Below, in pieces: positions 10,286 through 19,210 of a stretch of 64,000 nt of DNA (its first letter is position 1; every line of letters begins with the position of its first letter). The notes under the pieces are model-generated. The model worked only from the letters and a program-made list of their open reading frames with translations. It ran no database searches and was not told the DNA's origin. The position numbers were made by a program, and so were the translations under genes. The stretch covers positions 1 through 64,000 of the forward strand of contig JAPKCI010000004.1 of assembly GCA_028823035.1 (NCBI GenBank). The letters are read 5' to 3'. The stretch is from Rubripirellula sp. Lineage in GTDB: Bacteria; Planctomycetota; Planctomycetia; Pirellulales; Pirellulaceae.

Positions 10286-11986
10286 ATGACTGATACCGTC
10301 CGCGAATCAATCTACGAAGCGATTGCTTCCATCCGACTGATCGACCCACACACCCATATCAACCCACATGCACCGGCATCCAACACACTGGCTGACCTGC
10401 TCGGTTACCACTATTACACCGAACTGGCGCACTCCGCTGGGATGCCCAAAGATCAGATCCAAGAAGACGGCATCAGTCACCGAGAACTGGTACGACGACT
10501 GGTGACGAATCTTTCGCCCATCGAGAACACAGCACAGTATCGATGGCTGATTGAGATCTGCCGCAAGTTTTTTGGATTCACTGGCGAACGACTGGATGAA
10601 TCCAACTGGGAAGATGTTTATGAGACAGCGGAAGCACAGATGAAATTGGCGGAATGGCCGCAGATGGTTCTCGATCAAAGTAACGTCGAGGCAGTGTTCC
10701 TGACCAATGATTTTGATGATGACCTCGAAGGATTCGATTGCAACACCTACATCCCCTGCCTGCGCACGGACGAACTTGTATTTCATCTTGCCAAGCGACA
10801 AACTCAGGAACGGTTAGCGGTCTGCACTGGCATCGAACTGGATGGCTCGCTGAGTAGTCTTCGCGAGTCCCTGCGTCAGCGATTCGACCATTTTGTGGGA
10901 CATGGTGCTCGAGCCTGTGCCATCTCGCTGCCACCAGATTTTGAACCCTTGCAAATCAGTGACGGCCGAGCGGCGACGGCGTTGAGCGAAGTATTACTGA
11001 AAGGCACGATGGCTGATCAGTCCCACCACATAGCACTCTCCCGCCGAATATTCTGGACATTGGCGGAACTATGCGACGAGTATGGCCTACCGTTCGACTT
11101 GATGATCGGTGTCAATCGGGGCGTCTATCCAGATGGCGTTTTCCAGGGACAAGATTTGTACGACAGTCGAGTATCGTTGATTCAGTATCGTGAACTGTTC
11201 AACGCATTTCCTCAGGTCAAGTTCCCGATCTCCGTGTTAGCAAGCGTCACGAATCAGGAACTTGTCAGCTACGCGTGGATCTTTCCAAACGTGGTTACCA
11301 ACGGACATTGGTGGTACAGCAACACACCTTCCTTCATCGCAAGAGACGCGACTGCGAGACTAGAGGCAGTTCCACAAACAAAGCAGATTGCCTATTACAG
11401 CGACGCGTACAAACTCGAATTTGTGTGGCCCAAGTTCGACATGTACCGTCGTATTCTGTCAGGTGTTCTGACAGACCACTTTGTGAAAGAAAACGGTTGG
11501 AGCGAAGAACGAGCAATCGAATTGGGACGACAAGTTTTACGAGATAATGTTGACGAAGTGTTCCCCCGTCCCAGCCTGCCGTTGGACGGCGACACAGGAC
11601 AAGATAATTTTGATACCGAAAACATCACAGTCTTGAATGACGATTCGAATAACACCGAAGAAGAACTGGACCCGCTGCCAAGCCACGACGAAATCCAATC
11701 CGCTGATGCCGATGACATCCAACTGTTGGATGACTCAATCGAGCAAATCAGATCGGATTCGGATGAAATTGCATCCAACATAGATCCGGAACCTTTGGAT
11801 GTTGGTGATATCCTCAGTGAGGATACCGATGAGTCGCCGGGGCCTCAGATTCGCATGCTACGAAGTGACGATTCCTTTGAACTTGGTGAAGAATCACTGC
11901 GTGTTCACCCTGATCCTGTCACAGGCGAGTTGAAGTTCCCTGTGAACAAGGATTCCGAAGAAGAATCGGAACCCGGGGAAACTTGA
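10286..11986 (+). CDS. Glucuronate/uronate isomerase-like amidohydrolase with long acidic C-terminal extension
   Basis: DPHTHINPHAPAS near the N-terminus, TIM-barrel-like body, NGHWWYSNTPSFI; last ~135 aa are Asp/Glu/Ser-rich. Confidence 0.7.
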   Translation: MTDTVRESIYEAIASIRLIDPHTHINPHAPASNTLADLLGYHYYTELAHSAGMPKDQIQEDGISHRELVRRLVTNLSPIENTAQYRWLIEICRKFFGFTGERLDESNWEDVYETAEAQMKLAEWPQMVLDQSNVEAVFLTNDFDDDLEGFDCNTYIPCLRTDELVFHLAKRQTQERLAVCTGIELDGSLSSLRESLRQRFDHFVGHGARACAISLPPDFEPLQISDGRAATALSEVLLKGTMADQSHHIALSRRIFWTLAELCDEYGLPFDLMIGVNRGVYPDGVFQGQDLYDSRVSLIQYRELFNAFPQVKFPISVLASVTNQELVSYAWIFPNVVTNGHWWYSNTPSFIARDATARLEAVPQTKQIAYYSDAYKLEFVWPKFDMYRRILSGVLTDHFVKENGWSEERAIELGRQVLRDNVDEVFPRPSLPLDGDTGQDNFDTENITVLNDDSNNTEEELDPLPSHDEIQSADADDIQLLDDSIEQIRSDSDEIASNIDPEPLDVGDILSEDTDESPGPQIRMLRSDDSFELGEESLRVHPDPVTGELKFPVNKDSEEESEPGET

Positions 11987-12042
11987 AGTTCAGCTTACCT
12001 GCACTCGCTCTCAAAACGGAACCGTGGCGGCCTCACAGCCTC

Positions 12043-13626
12043 TCAGCCCTTGGGGTGTGATTTCTCGGAAACAATCCGGTTGATCGCGTTGAGCATCGCC
12101 AGAATAGTACTTTCGACACTATCGGTACTGACACCAACACCACGGTAGGTGCGTCCCTTGTGTTCAACCTCAAGGTTCACCTCGCCAATGGCGTCACGTC
12201 CAAGCGTTGCGCTTCTTACGCTGAAGTCCTTGCAAACCAATTCAATTCCAGTGATCTTTTCGACAGCCCAGAAAACGGCATCGATAGGCCCATCACCCAT
12301 TTCAACGCACTCTGTTTCTTCCTTGTCGCCACGGCGCAAACTCAACTCAACTCGTGGTTCACGTGATTTACCGCTCGTCACCACGTAATCAACCAGCGCC
12401 CACTCCTCCTCAACACTGCAACTGATCTGCTGCTGAACGAGTGCCATAATGTCGCCATCGTAGATCTCTTTCTTCTTGTCGGCCAACAGCTTGAATTGCT
12501 CGAACACCACCTGCAACTGTTCGCCCGTCAAAGTAAAGCCAAGTTTCTTGGCCCGATCAGCTAAGGCAGCTCTGCCACTATGCTTGCCGAGAACCAAATC
12601 TGTTTTGGAGAACCCCACTTCCTCCGGTGACATGATTTCATAGGTACTGCGTTCTTTCAGCATGCCATCCTGATGAATTCCGGCTTCGTGCGCGAATGCA
12701 TTTCGCCCCACAATGGCCTTGTTGCGCTGCACCTGGATACCGGTCGTTCTGCTGACCAGACGACTGGCGGGCACCAACCTCTTGGAGTCAATTCGGGTTG
12801 CACACTGGTAGAAGTCACTGCGGGTCTGCAGCGCCATCACCACTTCTTCAAGAGCCGCATTCCCAGCTCTTTCTCCGATCCCGTTGATGGTGCACTCAAT
12901 TTGCCCCGCGCCAGCTGCGACTGCAGCCAAACTGTTACCCACGGCCATACCAAGATCATCGTGACAATGTGTGCTCACGACAGCCTTGTCGATGTTCGGG
13001 ACACGATCATTCAGCATTCGGAAGCGATCGTAGATTTCACTTGGAGTCGCATATCCGACCGTGTCAGGAATATTGACGGTCGTTGCGCCGGCGTCGATCG
13101 CTGCCTCCACAACGCGACACAGAAAATCGTACTCCGTCCGGCAGGCATCTTCGGGCGAGAATTCAACGTCATCGCAGTAGCTCACCGCCCGTTTGACTCC
13201 TGCGATTACACGCTCAAGGATTTCATCCGGACTCATTCGCAATTTAAATTCACGATGAATAGCACTGGTCGCAAGAAACACATGGATCCGTGAACTGGGA
13301 GCAAACTTGACCGCCTGCCAGGCAGCATCGATGTCTTTGTCGTTACATCTAGCCAAGCCACAAATCGTGGAGCCACGCACTGTCTGTGCGATTTGTTTGA
13401 CTGCCTCAAAATCACCCGGGGATGCAATGGGGAAACCAGCTTCAATGATGTCGACGCCCATTTCAGCCAACAACTGGGCGACCTCCAACTTCTCTGCCAA
13501 ATTCATACTCGCGCCCGGTGACTGCTCACCATCACGCAGAGTCGTATCAAAAATACGAATCATCCTTGGCTCGGACTGGCTGGAGTCATCACTGTTGGCA
13601 TCTTGGGCCGGATTAGGATGCGACAT
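12043..13626 (-). CDS. leuA: 2-isopropylmalate synthase
   Basis: IRIFDTTLRDGEQSPGASM, VVSTHCHDDLGMAVGNSLAAVAAGAGQIECTINGIGERAGNAALEEVVM, NAFAHEAGIHQDG; C-terminal regulatory domain. Confidence 0.95.
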   Translation of the reverse strand: MSHPNPAQDANSDDSSQSEPRMIRIFDTTLRDGEQSPGASMNLAEKLEVAQLLAEMGVDIIEAGFPIASPGDFEAVKQIAQTVRGSTICGLARCNDKDIDAAWQAVKFAPSSRIHVFLATSAIHREFKLRMSPDEILERVIAGVKRAVSYCDDVEFSPEDACRTEYDFLCRVVEAAIDAGATTVNIPDTVGYATPSEIYDRFRMLNDRVPNIDKAVVSTHCHDDLGMAVGNSLAAVAAGAGQIECTINGIGERAGNAALEEVVMALQTRSDFYQCATRIDSKRLVPASRLVSRTTGIQVQRNKAIVGRNAFAHEAGIHQDGMLKERSTYEIMSPEEVGFSKTDLVLGKHSGRAALADRAKKLGFTLTGEQLQVVFEQFKLLADKKKEIYDGDIMALVQQQISCSVEEEWALVDYVVTSGKSREPRVELSLRRGDKEETECVEMGDGPIDAVFWAVEKITGIELVCKDFSVRSATLGRDAIGEVNLEVEHKGRTYRGVGVSTDSVESTILAMLNAINRIVSEKSHPKG

Positions 13627-13664
13627 CGTTCGTGGTACCTTTGAACCGTTTTGTGTTGGGCAGC

Positions 13665-13703
13665 GAAAAAAACAAAAAAACCCGAGTCGCCGGGCGACTC
13701 GGG
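13665..13703 (-). terminator. Intrinsic terminator/attenuator in the leuA leader
   Basis: Minus strand CCCGAGTCGC-CCG-GCGACTCGGG then TTTTTTTGTTTTTTT; ~40 nt upstream of the leuA start codon. Confidence 0.9.
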
Positions 13704-13752
13704 TTCGTTGTCTTTTCGTGCGAGAGACCGCTATGGTCTGTCCAAACCCTTA

Positions 13753-13812
13753 TCATCCGCCTGCTTGGCGTCCTAGTAGGAGAATCGATAGCAGGTGGAT
13801 CTGGATTCGCAT
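13753..13812 (-). CDS. Candidate leucine leader peptide (MRIQIHLLSILLLGRQAGG*), upstream of leuA
   Basis: Minus strand ATG CGA ATC CAG ATC CAC CTG CTA TCG ATT CTC CTA CTA GGA CGC CAA GCA GGC GGA TGA: 5 Leu + 3 Ile in 19 codons, tandem TGA TAA stops, followed by the terminator hairpin. Confidence 0.8.
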   Translation of the reverse strand: MRIQIHLLSILLLGRQAGG

Positions 13813-13818
13813 GGTTGT

Positions 13819-13848
13819 ATGTTAGGCAAGAGAGTGCATCAACGTCAA
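13819..13848 (-). promoter_or_regulatory. Putative sigma-70-type promoter for leader peptide-leuA
   Basis: Minus strand TTGACG - 18 nt - TAACAT, ending 6 nt before the leader-peptide ATG. Confidence 0.55.
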
Positions 13849-13975
13849 CGGTTCGCAGCCATTTTTTCTCAATCCATGAAAACAGGTTAAATCGGACCTG
13901 CCCTGCCCCGTGCTTCCACCATCATTCCTTCCGCGTTCCCCGATTTTTCGGCAACCAGTCATTTCATCGCTCAGA

Positions 13976-15055
13976 TCATGCTGCCGCCTTGGGGATCTCT
14001 TTGCCTTGGAGCTGATAGACGTATCTCAGAACTTCGGCAACAGCCTGATAATGATCGGCAGGAATCACATCACCTACGTCGACTGTCTTGTACAAGACTT
14101 GAGCCAAAGGCTTTCGCTCTACGACAGGTATCCCATTCTCAAGTGCAAGCCGTCTGATTTTCTGGGCGAGTACACCAGCCCCTTTGGCAACGACCACGGG
14201 CGCCGGCATTGTTAAAGGGTCGTACTTAATCGCAATCGCCAATTCTGTTGGATTACTGACCACAACATCTGCATCAGGAACTTCGTTTTCAGCGCGTTGC
14301 ATCATCAACTGACGCTGCACCATTCTCCGTCTTGCCGCGACCTGCGGATCACCCTCGGTTTCCTTCAGCTCATCACGCACTTCCTGGTCAGTCATCATCA
14401 GATCCTGCTCATGCTTCCACTTCTGAAAGGCATATTCGAGGATCGCGAGAATCAACAGAGCCATACCAATCCAAACACAGGTTCCCAACAGGCAATTAAA
14501 CAAGGTGGAGGATATTTGCGGAACCGTCTGTGTTGCCATCCCAAGAATTGAATCGCTGTAGTGCCGGACTGCAAAGAATGTCACCACTGCGATGACAGCT
14601 ACCTTAAAGAGTCCAAACCCCAACCTCGCCACGCCTTGCAGCGAAGCAATGCGTTTCACACCCGAAAGCGGATTGATATGACTGAGCTTGGGAGCAATCT
14701 TTTTTGTGCTGAAAACAATGCCAGTCTGGCCCAGATTGACCAGCACTCCAGCGACCAACATCGCAAGCAGCAGTGGGACAGCCGCAAGTGCCAAACGATC
14801 CGCATACCCCAATAGCCAGTGAGCTGCATCGTTGGTCTCCAGGGACTTCATCCGGGGTGTCGACAGCGAATCGATCAGGGCAGCTGCCAATTGTTCTGCT
14901 GCCGGTGCACCAAACATCCACAAGGTAGCAGCAGCTGCGAGTAGCAAACCAGCCGACGTCAGATCCTGACTTCGAACTACCTGCCCCTCTTCACGGGCTT
15001 GCCGGCGTCTGCGTTCGCTTGCTGAATGTTTCTTGTCGCCACTGGAATCTGCCAT
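13976..15055 (-). CDS. flhB: Flagellar type III export protein FlhB (with NPTE instead of NPTH)
   Basis: KKHSASERRRRQAREEGQVVRSQDL, HINPLSGVKRI, LMMTDQEVRDELKETEGDPQVAARRR, NPTELAIAIKYDP. Confidence 0.92.
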   Translation of the reverse strand: MADSSGDKKHSASERRRRQAREEGQVVRSQDLTSAGLLLAAAATLWMFGAPAAEQLAAALIDSLSTPRMKSLETNDAAHWLLGYADRLALAAVPLLLAMLVAGVLVNLGQTGIVFSTKKIAPKLSHINPLSGVKRIASLQGVARLGFGLFKVAVIAVVTFFAVRHYSDSILGMATQTVPQISSTLFNCLLGTCVWIGMALLILAILEYAFQKWKHEQDLMMTDQEVRDELKETEGDPQVAARRRMVQRQLMMQRAENEVPDADVVVSNPTELAIAIKYDPLTMPAPVVVAKGAGVLAQKIRRLALENGIPVVERKPLAQVLYKTVDVGDVIPADHYQAVAEVLRYVYQLQGKEIPKAAA

Positions 15056-15084
15056 CAGCGATCACCTCTTCGCTTGATTGATGG

Positions 15085-15864
15085 CTACCAAAGACTGCTT
15101 AGCTTCGACGCTACTGTCGCCAGTTCTTCCTGGAAAACAAGGCCTACAGATCCAATCGTGATGGACAGAATTACAAGCATCGCCAACGCATTGATACTCA
15201 AACCGATCGCCAGCACGTTGATCTGGGGCAACGTACGACTAATCAAGCCGGTCACGAGATTACTGAGCAACAGTGCTGCAATGACCGGCGCGGCAACCCG
15301 CACTCCGGATGCCATCCCAGCCGACAATTGACCAATGACCAAATCCATCATCGATTCATGAAACTCAACGTTGCCGGCAGGAACTGCTCGAAAACTCTCC
15401 ATGAGGACACCCAACAGAATGCGATGGCCTCCAACCAGCAACATCACAGCTGTCACCAACAATCCGATCAATCGTGCCACCGTTGGCATGCTGCTGGAAG
15501 TCGTTGGATCAACGGCGTCTCCCAACTGCATCCCACCAGTGCTGGTGATCATTTCTCCACCCAATTGCAAGCCAGTAATGATCAACTGCACGGTGGCTCC
15601 AATCAACAAGCCAATCAAGCCCTCTCGTGCAATCGCAATCACCAACTCGATCAAATTGCCAATCTGGGGCAATTCATGAACGGGAGTCTCGCTGGCAACC
15701 GGAGGCAGAACCAGCAAGGTCAACGTAAGCGCCAGAAAAGCACGGATTCTTTTCGGAACACCAACGCCAACGGCAGGCATCGCAATCAGCAAGGTGCTCA
15801 AGCGTGTCATCACCAACACGCCGAGGACCAAGTGTTCCATCAACCAAGTCGTTAGCGACTCCAT
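15085..15864 (-). CDS. fliR: Flagellar biosynthetic protein FliR
   Basis: Polytopic membrane protein with FliR-like motifs (EGLIGLLIGATVQLIITGLQLGGEMI); between fliQ and flhB. Confidence 0.88.
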   Translation of the reverse strand: MESLTTWLMEHLVLGVLVMTRLSTLLIAMPAVGVGVPKRIRAFLALTLTLLVLPPVASETPVHELPQIGNLIELVIAIAREGLIGLLIGATVQLIITGLQLGGEMITSTGGMQLGDAVDPTTSSSMPTVARLIGLLVTAVMLLVGGHRILLGVLMESFRAVPAGNVEFHESMMDLVIGQLSAGMASGVRVAAPVIAALLLSNLVTGLISRTLPQINVLAIGLSINALAMLVILSITIGSVGLVFQEELATVASKLSSLW

Positions 15865-16127
15865 CAGGGTGAGCCCGCATTCTCAAAGATCACCCGAGTG
15901 AACTCCACCATTCTGGTCAGTAACCATGGCAGACAAACAACCAATACAGCTGCCATCGCTAGAATTTTGGGAACAAAGGCTACTGTCTGGTCCTGCACCT
16001 GCGTCAATGCCTGCATCAAACCTACCAGCAGTCCTGCTGCCATCCCTACCAGCAGGATAGGGGCAGCAATGATCACAGCTGCCATCAAAGTCGCGCGACA
16101 CAGATCAACTGCGGTTCCAGCATCCAT
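15864..16127 (-). CDS. fliQ: Flagellar biosynthetic protein FliQ
   Basis: 87 aa, two TMs, AGLLVGLMQALTQVQDQTVAFVPKILA. Confidence 0.93.
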   Translation of the reverse strand: MDAGTAVDLCRATLMAAVIIAAPILLVGMAAGLLVGLMQALTQVQDQTVAFVPKILAMAAVLVVCLPWLLTRMVEFTRVIFENAGSP

Positions 16128-16143
16128 CAGCTCTTAAACTCCC

Positions 16144-17001
16144 TCAGCCCATCGTTCCAAAACTGTCCATCAGCATTTGCACAACCAAACGCCAACCGTC
16201 AACAAGCACGAAAAGAAGCAACTTGAATGGCAAAGATATGACCTGTGGTGGCAACATCAACATCCCCATCGAAATCGTGACACTGGCAACCACAAGATCG
16301 ACGATCAAAAATGGCAGATAAATTTGGAATCCCATCAGGAAAGCTGTTTTTAATTCGCTCAAAATGTACGCGGGCAGCAGAACCCTCAAAGGCACATCTT
16401 CAAAACTGCTTGGCAGAGGCCCATCAGGATCCATGTACTGATAAAAAAGGTGCACGTCATCGTGGTTGCCCGCCACGTCAATCTGCCGAGACATGAATTC
16501 TCGAATCGGAACAGAGCCTGCTTCGTATGCCTCTTCCATCGTCATCGCGACTTGGGGGTCTGTATACGGTTCGATAGCATCGGTGTAGACCCGCGACCAG
16601 ATGGGTGACATCACAAACAAGGTCATGAACAAGGCGATGCTGGTCATCACCTGACTGGGTGGTAAGGACTGCAAGCCAATCGCCTGTCGCAGCAGACCCA
16701 GAACGATGATGATGCGGACATAACAGGTCGTCATCAACAGGACGGCTGGTGCCAAACTGAGTACGGTCAATAACAGCAATACTTGCAAACTGCTGCTCAG
16801 GCCCTCCGGACTGGCCCAGACATCAGGCCCACCTCCCAAACCCTCCAAAGGACTGTTGGTGACAATCGGAAGGGAACTTCCGCTCTTCGAAAGGATCGTC
16901 GGCATCGGGCCAGTAGCGACCTCCTGTGCAGATGCACAAGTGGTCACGGCCACCACCGAGATGAGGACTAATCGAAATAAAAACAGTCGGTTCAACCTCA
17001 T
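16144..17001 (-). CDS. fliP: Flagellar biosynthetic protein FliP
   Basis: Signal peptide; [74 protein letters not shown]. Confidence 0.95.
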   Translation of the reverse strand: MRLNRLFLFRLVLISVVAVTTCASAQEVATGPMPTILSKSGSSLPIVTNSPLEGLGGGPDVWASPEGLSSSLQVLLLLTVLSLAPAVLLMTTCYVRIIIVLGLLRQAIGLQSLPPSQVMTSIALFMTLFVMSPIWSRVYTDAIEPYTDPQVAMTMEEAYEAGSVPIREFMSRQIDVAGNHDDVHLFYQYMDPDGPLPSSFEDVPLRVLLPAYILSELKTAFLMGFQIYLPFLIVDLVVASVTISMGMLMLPPQVISLPFKLLLFVLVDGWRLVVQMLMDSFGTMG

Positions 17002-17081
17002 TCGCTCCGTCGAGTAGCGTTGACAAGTTCGACGGAGAGTAAGAAATGCCTAGAACCGAGCGGAAGGCGAATATCGGTCAC

Positions 17082-17116
17082 AAAAACAAAAAACTTGAGG
17101 CGGAATCTGACCTCAA
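17082..17116 (-). terminator. Intrinsic terminator downstream of DUF420 gene
   Basis: Minus strand TTGAGG-(10 nt)-CCTCAA then GTTTTTTGTTTTTG, 8 nt past the stop at 17124. Confidence 0.7.
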
Positions 17117-17123
17117 TTCCTTT

Positions 17124-17585
17124 TTAGCCGTAAATTTGATACAGCATCAGATAAACAAGCACTCCCGTGACGGAAACATATATCCACGCAGGATACGCAA
17201 AACGGACCAGACGCTTGTGCTCGGCTATCCGACCTTTCATCGCCAGAAAGACGGCACGAACCGCCAGCACTGGGACGATGATTGCTAGCATCAAGTGAGT
17301 GATCAGGATGCCGTAGTAGGTGTAGCGGGCGGCGGTGGACGCGACCTCCGGATCGGTGGGGAACTTGTTGTTCCATTCCCCGGTAGCCATGTAGAGCGAC
17401 AATTTGTGTAGCAAGTAAACCAACAGGAAGACCGCACTAACCCCAAGTGCCGAAAGCATCATGGTCTTATGACGCCGTACCAGTCCCCGACGGATATTGA
17501 TGAACCCCAGAACCAGTAGCACGGTTGCTATCAAATTCAATGCCGCTGTCAGGTGCGGCAAATTGCTGGCCAACGATTCCCACAT
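17124..17585 (-). CDS. DUF420-family membrane protein (cytochrome oxidase assembly-associated)
   Basis: Four-TM protein, NLPHLTAALNLIATVLLVLGFINIRRG, HKTMMLSA, KGRIAEHKRLVRFAYPAWIYVSVTGVLVYLMLY. Confidence 0.85.
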   Translation of the reverse strand: MWESLASNLPHLTAALNLIATVLLVLGFINIRRGLVRRHKTMMLSALGVSAVFLLVYLLHKLSLYMATGEWNNKFPTDPEVASTAARYTYYGILITHLMLAIIVPVLAVRAVFLAMKGRIAEHKRLVRFAYPAWIYVSVTGVLVYLMLYQIYG

Positions 17586-18265
17586 TACGACTTAACTCCA
17601 TTCATCATATCTCGAATCTTATCCTGCAGTTTGTTGAACTGAGCTTTCTCGGGCCAGCTGTAAAACCCTTCGATTTTTCCCTCGGGATCTACTAGCACAA
17701 AACGTTCGGTGTGGAACTTTTTATCCACTGGTTGCCGGAATATTTCGCCACCGACTCGACGGATATAAGTCAGATCTCCCGTCATGAACAACCATTGATC
17801 AGGGTCTGCACCAAACCGAGCAGCATACTCACGTAGGACTTCAGGAGTATCCGTTTCAGGATCAACAGAGATCGCAACGAACTTCACCCCCTCTCCGTCA
17901 AATTCGCTCTGCAGTTCCTTTAGTTTTTGATTCTGCTGTACGCAAATGCTCGGGCAGGTGCTAAAGAAGAAACTGACCACGTACGGCTGACCCAGCAATT
18001 GCTCGCTTTTGACGGTGTCTCCACTCCGCTCGATCAACTCAAACCGGCTGAGCCATTCCTCGTCTTCGGGTGGGTGACTGGGATCAGAGTTCTCGACAGC
18101 GGCTGACGCATTGGGAACGTTCGCTGGATCAGCTCCACCGTTACTGAACACAATGTCATCAGGCCCCAGCTGGTTGACGTTTGCATTGCCTCGATAGGCA
18201 CGGATTGCCAATCCCATGCCAACACCAGTCAGCAGAATGAACGCCAAAAATACAACTCTTCGCAT
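17585..18265 (-). CDS. SCO1/SenC family copper chaperone-like protein
   Basis: YVVSFFFSTCPSICVQQNQKLKELQ (CxxxC), FVAISVDPETDTPEVL, KFHTERFVLVDPEGKIEGFY. Confidence 0.9.
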   Translation of the reverse strand: MRRVVFLAFILLTGVGMGLAIRAYRGNANVNQLGPDDIVFSNGGADPANVPNASAAVENSDPSHPPEDEEWLSRFELIERSGDTVKSEQLLGQPYVVSFFFSTCPSICVQQNQKLKELQSEFDGEGVKFVAISVDPETDTPEVLREYAARFGADPDQWLFMTGDLTYIRRVGGEIFRQPVDKKFHTERFVLVDPEGKIEGFYSWPEKAQFNKLQDKIRDMMNGVKS

Positions 18266-18276
18266 GACAAAGATTC

Positions 18277-19161
18277 CTAAACGATAACATCGACTTTGCG
18301 ACTCCCGCTCATCAATCGCCACGCCAGCATGAGAGCAAGAACTGTCGCAATGACCGTGATCGCCCAGCAAACCGGCGAAGACGGCGAAAAACCGGACGCT
18401 GAAAAATCAATCTGTGGAAAGAGCAGACGCCGCAATTCGACCATGGAGTAACTGAGCGGGTTTGCTCTCATCATAGCACCGAGGATCCACTGACCAACGC
18501 TCGCATCAGCACCCAACGCGGGAATCGGAAAGAAGGTACCACTAAGCAGCCACATCGGCATCAAGCCCAACATCATGATGGCATGAAATCCCTGAGTACT
18601 CTCCATCGGCCAAGCAACAATCATTCCCAAAGCACACATTGCCACTGCCACCAGTGCCAACAGCCCCAGCAAGGGAATCAAAGACCAGCCGGGTGCGGCG
18701 GTTCCAATCAGTAATACAAGAGCTAGAAAGAATAAAGCTTGGACCCAGGCAATGGCTGCCCCTCCCATCACCTTACCGACTAACACTGGCCACCTGCCAA
18801 CGGGTGCGACCAACACTGCCTGCATGAAGCCTTCCCGGCGATCCTCAATCACGGAGATCGTGGAAAAGATCGCAGTAAAAAGTACAATCAGGGCCAAAGT
18901 TCCAGGAAGAAAGAACTTTAAAAAATCAAGCTCGCCCGCACTCTGAAAAGCCCCGCTGAGTCCTGTTCCAAAAAGCACCCAGAACAATAGTGGCTGAACC
19001 ACTGCTGCGGTGACACGATTTCTCTGACGAAAAAACCTGACCCATTCCCGCTTGGCGAGCATCCAGGCTGCGGCCATACCATCACCGGCCCGCTCAGCAG
19101 GCGCAGTCATCGCCGATCGTTCAGGATGCTGCTTTTCGATTGGCTTGGACAATGAGTTCAT
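18277..19161 (-). CDS. ABC-2 type transporter permease
   Basis: Multi-TM permease: FFRQRNRVTAAVVQPLLFWVLFGTGLSGAF, ISVIEDRREGFMQAVLVAPVGRWPVLVGKV; overlaps the upstream ATPase ORF region. Confidence 0.85.
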   Translation of the reverse strand: MNSLSKPIEKQHPERSAMTAPAERAGDGMAAAWMLAKREWVRFFRQRNRVTAAVVQPLLFWVLFGTGLSGAFQSAGELDFLKFFLPGTLALIVLFTAIFSTISVIEDRREGFMQAVLVAPVGRWPVLVGKVMGGAAIAWVQALFFLALVLLIGTAAPGWSLIPLLGLLALVAVAMCALGMIVAWPMESTQGFHAIMMLGLMPMWLLSGTFFPIPALGADASVGQWILGAMMRANPLSYSMVELRRLLFPQIDFSASGFSPSSPVCWAITVIATVLALMLAWRLMSGSRKVDVIV

Positions 19162-19210
19162 ATCGATGATTTGTTCTCTGACTGGCCTGGGATGATGCTG
19201 GTGATGTCCC

